This document shows positions 60,275 through 64,000 of a stretch of DNA of 64,000 bases, piece after piece. The notes below the pieces were generated by a model. The model made no database searches. It was not told where the DNA came from and worked only from the letters and a program-made list of their open reading frames with translations. Both the position numbers and the translations under genes were made by a program. Origin of the DNA: Streptomyces sp. NBC_01431 (GTDB lineage: Bacteria > Actinomycetota > Actinomycetes > Streptomycetales > Streptomycetaceae); NCBI RefSeq assembly GCF_036231355.1, contig NZ_CP109496.1:5394001-5458000 (forward strand), in the 5' to 3' direction. Each line of letters begins with the position of its first letter. Positions within the stretch are counted from its first letter, which is position 1.

Positions 60275-61261
60275 TCACCCGTTGCCCTGGTGGGTCGCCC
60301 GCGCCCGCACCGCGTCGAGCAGACTCGCCTGTTCCAGGCACTCCCCGGCGTCCGGCGACCGGCCGGCACCTGAGCGGACCGCGCGCACGAACGCCTGGAC
60401 GGTCGCGGCGACTTGGTCGTGCGGGGCCAGCATCAGTTCACGCGGCCCGTGCGCGTCGGTGATCCACACCGCCGGCTTGTGGTCGGCGGGAGGCGTGAAC
60501 GCCGGCTCGACCCGGATCCGCCCCTGACTGCCCCACAGTTCGTACGCCGAGCGGTACGCGTGCTCCATGCCGAAGGCCAGCTGGCCGAGCACCCCCGAAG
60601 GGGAGCGGACCAGCACGGCGCCCGAGGTCTCCACCGCCGAGCCGTCCGTGTGCTCAAGGGCGGCGCCGACGATCTCCAGGCCCGCGCCGAGGAAGTACAG
60701 CGCCGCCCGCACCGGGTAGTAGCCGACGTCGAGCAGGGCGCCGCCGCCGAGTTCGGGGCGATGCCTGATGTTCCCCGCGGGCAGTGCGGGGATCGCGAAC
60801 GCGGCGCTGAACGCCCGGAGTTGACCGATCGCGCCGCTCGACACCAGCTCCCGTACGACCGAGTGCTGGGGGTGATGGACGAACATGACGTTCTCCATCA
60901 GCACCAGGCCCGAGGCGCGCGCCAGGTCGAGCAGCGCCTCGGTGGTCGGCCGGTCGGCGGTGAGCGGCTTCTCGGCCAGGACGTGCTTGCCCGCGCGCAG
61001 CGCCCGGCCCGCCCACTCGGCGTGCAGAGAGATGGGCAGCGGGACGTAGACGGCGTCCACGTCGTCCCGTTCCAGGACCGCGTCGTAGGACTCGACCGGC
61101 GCGCAGCCGAACTGGGCCGCCACCTCCCGAGCGCGGGTGCCGTCCCGGCTGGCCACTGCCGTCAGCTCGACGTCGGGGTCCGCCGCCATGGCGGGCAGCA
61201 CCCGTCGGCGGGCGATGTCGGCGGTGCCGAGGACGGCGATGCGCAGGGGTCGTTCAGTCAT
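60275..61261 (-). CDS. Gfo/Idh/MocA oxidoreductase, probable NDP-hexose 3-ketoreductase
   Basis: Protein of 328 residues. The N-terminal Rossmann fold (IAVLGTADIARRRVLPA) and the family motif AEKPLTAD (EKP) mark a Gfo/Idh/MocA enzyme, and ALPAGNIRHRPELGGGALLDVGYYP is the C-terminal signature. Next to an NDP-hexose 2,3-dehydratase this is almost always the NADPH-dependent 3-ketoreductase that reduces the 3,4-diketo intermediate (UrdT/LanT type). ATG 61261 overlaps the dehydratase stop by 8 bases (ATGACTGA), so the two are translationally coupled. Stereochemistry cannot be told from sequence alone. Confidence 0.9.
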   Translation of the reverse strand: MTERPLRIAVLGTADIARRRVLPAMAADPDVELTAVASRDGTRAREVAAQFGCAPVESYDAVLERDDVDAVYVPLPISLHAEWAGRALRAGKHVLAEKPLTADRPTTEALLDLARASGLVLMENVMFVHHPQHSVVRELVSSGAIGQLRAFSAAFAIPALPAGNIRHRPELGGGALLDVGYYPVRAALYFLGAGLEIVGAALEHTDGSAVETSGAVLVRSPSGVLGQLAFGMEHAYRSAYELWGSQGRIRVEPAFTPPADHKPAVWITDAHGPRELMLAPHDQVAATVQAFVRAVRSGAGRSPDAGECLEQASLLDAVRARATHQGNG

Positions 61262-62711
61262 CCGTCTGATGTCCCATGGCGTTGAGGCAGGCGAGGAGCG
61301 TCCTGGCCTGCACATTGACGTAGTGTCCGTGTTTGATCAACGCCGTGAGCTGTCCGATCGTTACCCACTGATAGCCGGTCGGTGGCTCGATGGGTGCGTC
61401 GTGTTCGTCCGCCTCGATGACCAGATAGCGGTTCTCGGCGTACAGGAACCGGCCGCCCTCCTCCGAGTGGATGGCGTCGTAGCGGATGCGCTCGGGCGCC
61501 GCGTCCAGCACGAGGTCCAGGAATGGCGGGCGGACCTGGAGGCCCTCGAAGTTGTCCGGGGAGCACTGCACGGTGGGGGCCAGTTCGACGGTGTCGAGGA
61601 AGCCGCCCTCGACCTTGGCGTTGGCCAGGACGTGCAGCACGCCGTCGAAGGAACGCGTCAGGAAGGCCGCGATGCCCCGGCTGCACGGCTCGATCAGGGG
61701 CTGGGTCCAGCTGGTCACCTCGCGGTTGCCGGCCTGCACCTCGACCGCCACCACGTTGAACCAGCGGCCGTCGTCCTTGCCGATGCGCGCCTCGTCGCGG
61801 GTCCAGCCGGGCACCTCGTCCAGCGGTATGCGGTCGGCCTGCACGTCGTAGCGCGAGCGCTCACAGGTGAACCAGGACAACAGGTCGACGTCCGTGAGCA
61901 GGGCGCCCGCCCGGGGGTCGCGGGAGCGGGCCAGAGACTGGCTGAAATCGTCCCCTCGCACGGCGCCCGCGCCGAAAGCGGGCAGACAGGCCAGGACGGT
62001 ACGCGAGTCCATGTTCACCAGGTTGTCCTGGTGCAGGAGTTCAAAGATCTGACTGAGCGTCAGCCAGCAGAAGTCCTCGTCGAGCGGGACGTCGCCGTCC
62101 ACCTCGACGATCATGTTGCGGTTGCTCTTGTGGTAGAACCACGAGCCGTGCTCGGACTGGAGCACATCGGCCAGGACGCGGCCCCGCTCGGCGCCCGTGA
62201 AGTACTCGATGTACTTCACGTCGGTGCCCTTGTGAACCTTGGTGTAGTTGCTGCGGGTGGCCTGCACGGTCGGGGAGAGCTGGAGCAGATTGCGGTTGCC
62301 CGGCTCCATCTTGGCCTGCATCAGGAAGTGCAGTACGCCGTCGAACTCCTTCACCAGGATGCCGAGGATGCCCACCTCGGGCTGCTTGATGATGGGCTGG
62401 TACCACTCCTTGTGGGGTCCGTCATCGGTCGTGACGTGCAGCCCCTCCACGCTGAAGAAGCGCCCGCTGGAGTGCACCAGGTTGCCGGTGTCCGGCTCGA
62501 AGGACCAGCCGCGCAGCTTGGAAAACGGGATGCGCTCGATGTGGAAGCGGCCCGCCTTCCTGCGCTCGGCGAACCAGTGGTGGAACCCCCCGGTGGTCAG
62601 GAGCCCGGCGGTGCTGGCCGCGGACGCCGCGATCCGGTCGGCGACCGACACCGGCTCGCGGGGCTGGACCACCGGCTGAAGCTCAGTCAGCTCCGCAAGT
62701 GTCGACGACAT
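61254..62711 (-). CDS. NDP-hexose 2,3-dehydratase
   Basis: Protein of 485 residues, the usual length, made of two tandem homologous halves. The first half has FSKLRGWSFEPDTGNLVHSSGRFFSV and PIIKQPEVGILGILVKEFDGVLHFLMQAK. The second half has EVPGWTRDEARIG, PLIEPCSRGIAAFLTRSFDGVLHVLANAK. The family (EvaA, UrdS, LanS) removes the 2-OH from NDP-4-keto-6-deoxyglucose, the committed step to 2,6-dideoxysugars; the product is reduced by the 3-ketoreductase encoded next. Start ATG 62711 with GAGGAGAG. It follows the 3-dehydratase gene by 53 bases. Confidence 0.95.
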   Translation of the reverse strand: MSSTLAELTELQPVVQPREPVSVADRIAASAASTAGLLTTGGFHHWFAERRKAGRFHIERIPFSKLRGWSFEPDTGNLVHSSGRFFSVEGLHVTTDDGPHKEWYQPIIKQPEVGILGILVKEFDGVLHFLMQAKMEPGNRNLLQLSPTVQATRSNYTKVHKGTDVKYIEYFTGAERGRVLADVLQSEHGSWFYHKSNRNMIVEVDGDVPLDEDFCWLTLSQIFELLHQDNLVNMDSRTVLACLPAFGAGAVRGDDFSQSLARSRDPRAGALLTDVDLLSWFTCERSRYDVQADRIPLDEVPGWTRDEARIGKDDGRWFNVVAVEVQAGNREVTSWTQPLIEPCSRGIAAFLTRSFDGVLHVLANAKVEGGFLDTVELAPTVQCSPDNFEGLQVRPPFLDLVLDAAPERIRYDAIHSEEGGRFLYAENRYLVIEADEHDAPIEPPTGYQWVTIGQLTALIKHGHYVNVQARTLLACLNAMGHQTDD

Positions 62712-62764
62712 GTACGCTCTCTCCTCGTCAAGTTGCCTGTGGTGGCGGGGTGTTGGGCGGACCG

Positions 62765-64000
62765 TCACCAACCGGCGACGAAGTCCCGGATCGAGTTCGT
62801 CATGAAGTCGGTGTGCTCGTCGGTGAGCCCGGGGTAGACGCCGATCCAGAAGGTCTGCTCGGTGATGATGTCGGAGTTGGTGAGGTCGCCCACGATCCGG
62901 TGCGGGGCGTCCACGTAGGCGGGCTGACGGGTGAGGTTTCCGGCGAACAGGTTGCGTGTTCCGATCTTGCGCTCCTCCAGGAAGTTCACCAACTCCTTGC
63001 GCCGGAAGGGCGCGTCGGGGTCGACAGTGATCACGAAGCCGAACCAGCTGGGCTCGCTGCCGAGGGTCGCCTCCGGCAGGATCAGGTGCGGCACGCCCTC
63101 CAGGCCCTCCCGCAGGCGCTGCCAGTTGTGGCGCCGGGCGGCGGTGAAGTCGTCGACCTTGTCGAGCTGGGTCAGGCCGAGCGCGGCCTGGAGGTCGGTG
63201 GCCTTCAGGTTGTAGCCGATGTGCGAGTAGATGTACTTGTGGTCGTAGCCCGCCGGCAGGGTGCCCAGCTGGTACTGGAAGCGCTTGAAGCAGCGGTCGC
63301 TCTCGCCCGGCTCGCACCAGCAGTCCCGGCCCCAGTCGCGCAGCGACTCCACGATGCGGGCCAGCGCCAGGTTCGAGGTCAGCACACAGCCGCCCTCGCC
63401 CATCGTCAGGTGGTGCGCCGGGTAGAAGCTGACCGTCGTCAAGTCGCCGAAAGTACCGGTGAGTTGACCGTTGTAGAGCGAGCCGACCGCGTCGCAGTTG
63501 TCCTCGATGAGGAAGAGGTCGTTCTCCTCGGCGATCTGCGCGACCTCGGCGACCTCGAACGGGTTGCCGAGCGCGTGCGCGACCATGATGGCCCGCGTCC
63601 TCGGACCGACGGCGGCCTTGATGCGCTCCGCGGTCGTGTTGTACGTCTTCAGCTCGACGTCCACGAAGACCGGGATGAGGCCGTTCTGCAGGATCGGGTT
63701 GACGGTGGTCGGGAAGCCCGCGGCCACCGTGATGACCTCGTCGCCCGGCTTGAGGGCGCGGTCCTCCAGGTGCGGCGAGGTGAGCGCCGACATGGCGAGC
63801 AGGTTGGCCGAGGAACCGGAGTTCACCAGGTGGGCCTTGCGCCGCTTCATGTAGCGGGCGAACCGGGACTCGAACTTGCGCGAGCTGGTGCCGGCGGCTA
63901 TCCGCATGTCAAGGGCCGCCTCCACCAGGGCCACCCGGTCGGCCGGCTCCAGGACCGCGCCGGACGGCCAGATCTCGCTGACCCCCGGCACGAACTCGCG
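62765..64000 (-). CDS. NDP-hexose 3-dehydratase (RfbH/E1/UrdQ type), 5' end cut by window
   Basis: At least 411 codons; the frame stays open to base 64000 (REFVPGVSEIW), so the N-terminus is missing. DegT/DnrJ/EryC1 fold, but the PLP Lys is replaced by His in SFYPAHHLTMGEGG, and a Cys-rich DWGRDCWCEPGESDRCFKRF provides [2Fe-2S] ligands. These two marks identify the PLP/iron-sulfur 3-dehydratases (E1, SpnQ, UrdQ) and not aminotransferases. It removes the 3-OH to make 2,3,6-trideoxy or 3,6-dideoxy sugars with an E3-like reductase, not seen here. As the first gene visible in the operon, more biosynthetic genes are expected beyond the window. Confidence 0.95.
   Translation of the reverse strand, partial: REFVPGVSEIWPSGAVLEPADRVALVEAALDMRIAAGTSSRKFESRFARYMKRRKAHLVNSGSSANLLAMSALTSPHLEDRALKPGDEVITVAAGFPTTVNPILQNGLIPVFVDVELKTYNTTAERIKAAVGPRTRAIMVAHALGNPFEVAEVAQIAEENDLFLIEDNCDAVGSLYNGQLTGTFGDLTTVSFYPAHHLTMGEGGCVLTSNLALARIVESLRDWGRDCWCEPGESDRCFKRFQYQLGTLPAGYDHKYIYSHIGYNLKATDLQAALGLTQLDKVDDFTAARRHNWQRLREGLEGVPHLILPEATLGSEPSWFGFVITVDPDAPFRRKELVNFLEERKIGTRNLFAGNLTRQPAYVDAPHRIVGDLTNSDIITEQTFWIGVYPGLTDEHTDFMTNSIRDFVAGW

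Noticed and set aside
62765..64000. PLP aminotransferase assignment for the DegT-fold gene
   Set aside because: The catalytic Lys is replaced by His in PAHHLTMGEGG and iron-sulfur Cys are present, which marks a 3-dehydratase and not an aminotransferase.

Overview
The window is high-GC actinobacterial DNA and the gene order is that of a Streptomyces core chromosome. Evidence: strong G/C bias at third codon positions, a central-catalytic-domain RNase E/G with long repetitive flanks, the order rplU-rpmA-obg, the proB-proA and nadD-LCP-rsfS neighbourhoods, and typical actinobacterial small genes. Almost everything up to about 58 kb looks vertically inherited. The last 5.5 kb is the edge of a specialised-metabolite gene cluster.

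Layout. (1) 1-4982: the end of the mre/shape operon, with PBP2 (cut by the window start) and its SEDS partner RodA, then a CYTH-CHAD protein. (2) 5065-8193: a pair of radical-SAM-family genes. (3) 8432-15034: RNase E/G, rplU, rpmA and obg. The RNase gene is preceded by an unusually long nested hairpin, and a galU fragment lies between it and rplU. (4) 15088-29867: a cell-surface glycopolymer locus with GT2, GalE, a DUF6056-like membrane protein, GT4, a GT2-TagF-type polymerase, a YfhO/GT2/GtrA three-component glycosylation system, and a secreted PIG-L deacetylase. (5) 30175-33296: proB, a small conserved gene and proA. (6) 33454-40685: two related single-pass membrane proteins, an M48 protease, two tiny membrane proteins, nadD, a degenerate LCP-like protein, rsfS and a phosphatase-like gene with a probable CTG start. 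(7) 40790-42889: two identical tRNA-Ala(GGC) genes bracketing two zinc-binding small proteins and a GT87-like membrane protein. (8) 42974-45743: a cytochrome b-like protein and a NuoF-ferredoxin fusion. (9) 45928-50762: leuS with a leucine leader-peptide attenuator, a coiled-coil membrane protein and DegV. (10) 50903-57962: comEA, comEC, a YceI-family gene, a small gene and holA.

After holA there are about 490 bp of tandem and dispersed intergenic repeats. Then a minus-strand operon begins beyond the window end: NDP-hexose 3-dehydratase (RfbH/UrdQ type), NDP-hexose 2,3-dehydratase, an NDP-hexose 3-ketoreductase-like oxidoreductase, an acyl-CoA carboxylase beta subunit and its epsilon subunit. 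This set makes 2,3,6-trideoxysugars plus a carboxylated acyl-CoA extender, as in glycosylated (for example angucycline-type) polyketide clusters. No polyketide synthase is inside the window.

Functional theme: the left 40 kb is rich in cell-envelope building (PBP2/RodA, wall-polymer glycosylation, LCP-like and M48 proteins), interleaved with translation and RNA functions. Regulation visible in the sequence includes an attenuator for leuS, a structured 5' leader on rne, many intrinsic terminators, and a recurrent -10 hexamer placed about six bases before start codons, which suggests many leaderless mRNAs. No insertion sequence, phage, CRISPR array, rRNA or replication origin was seen.
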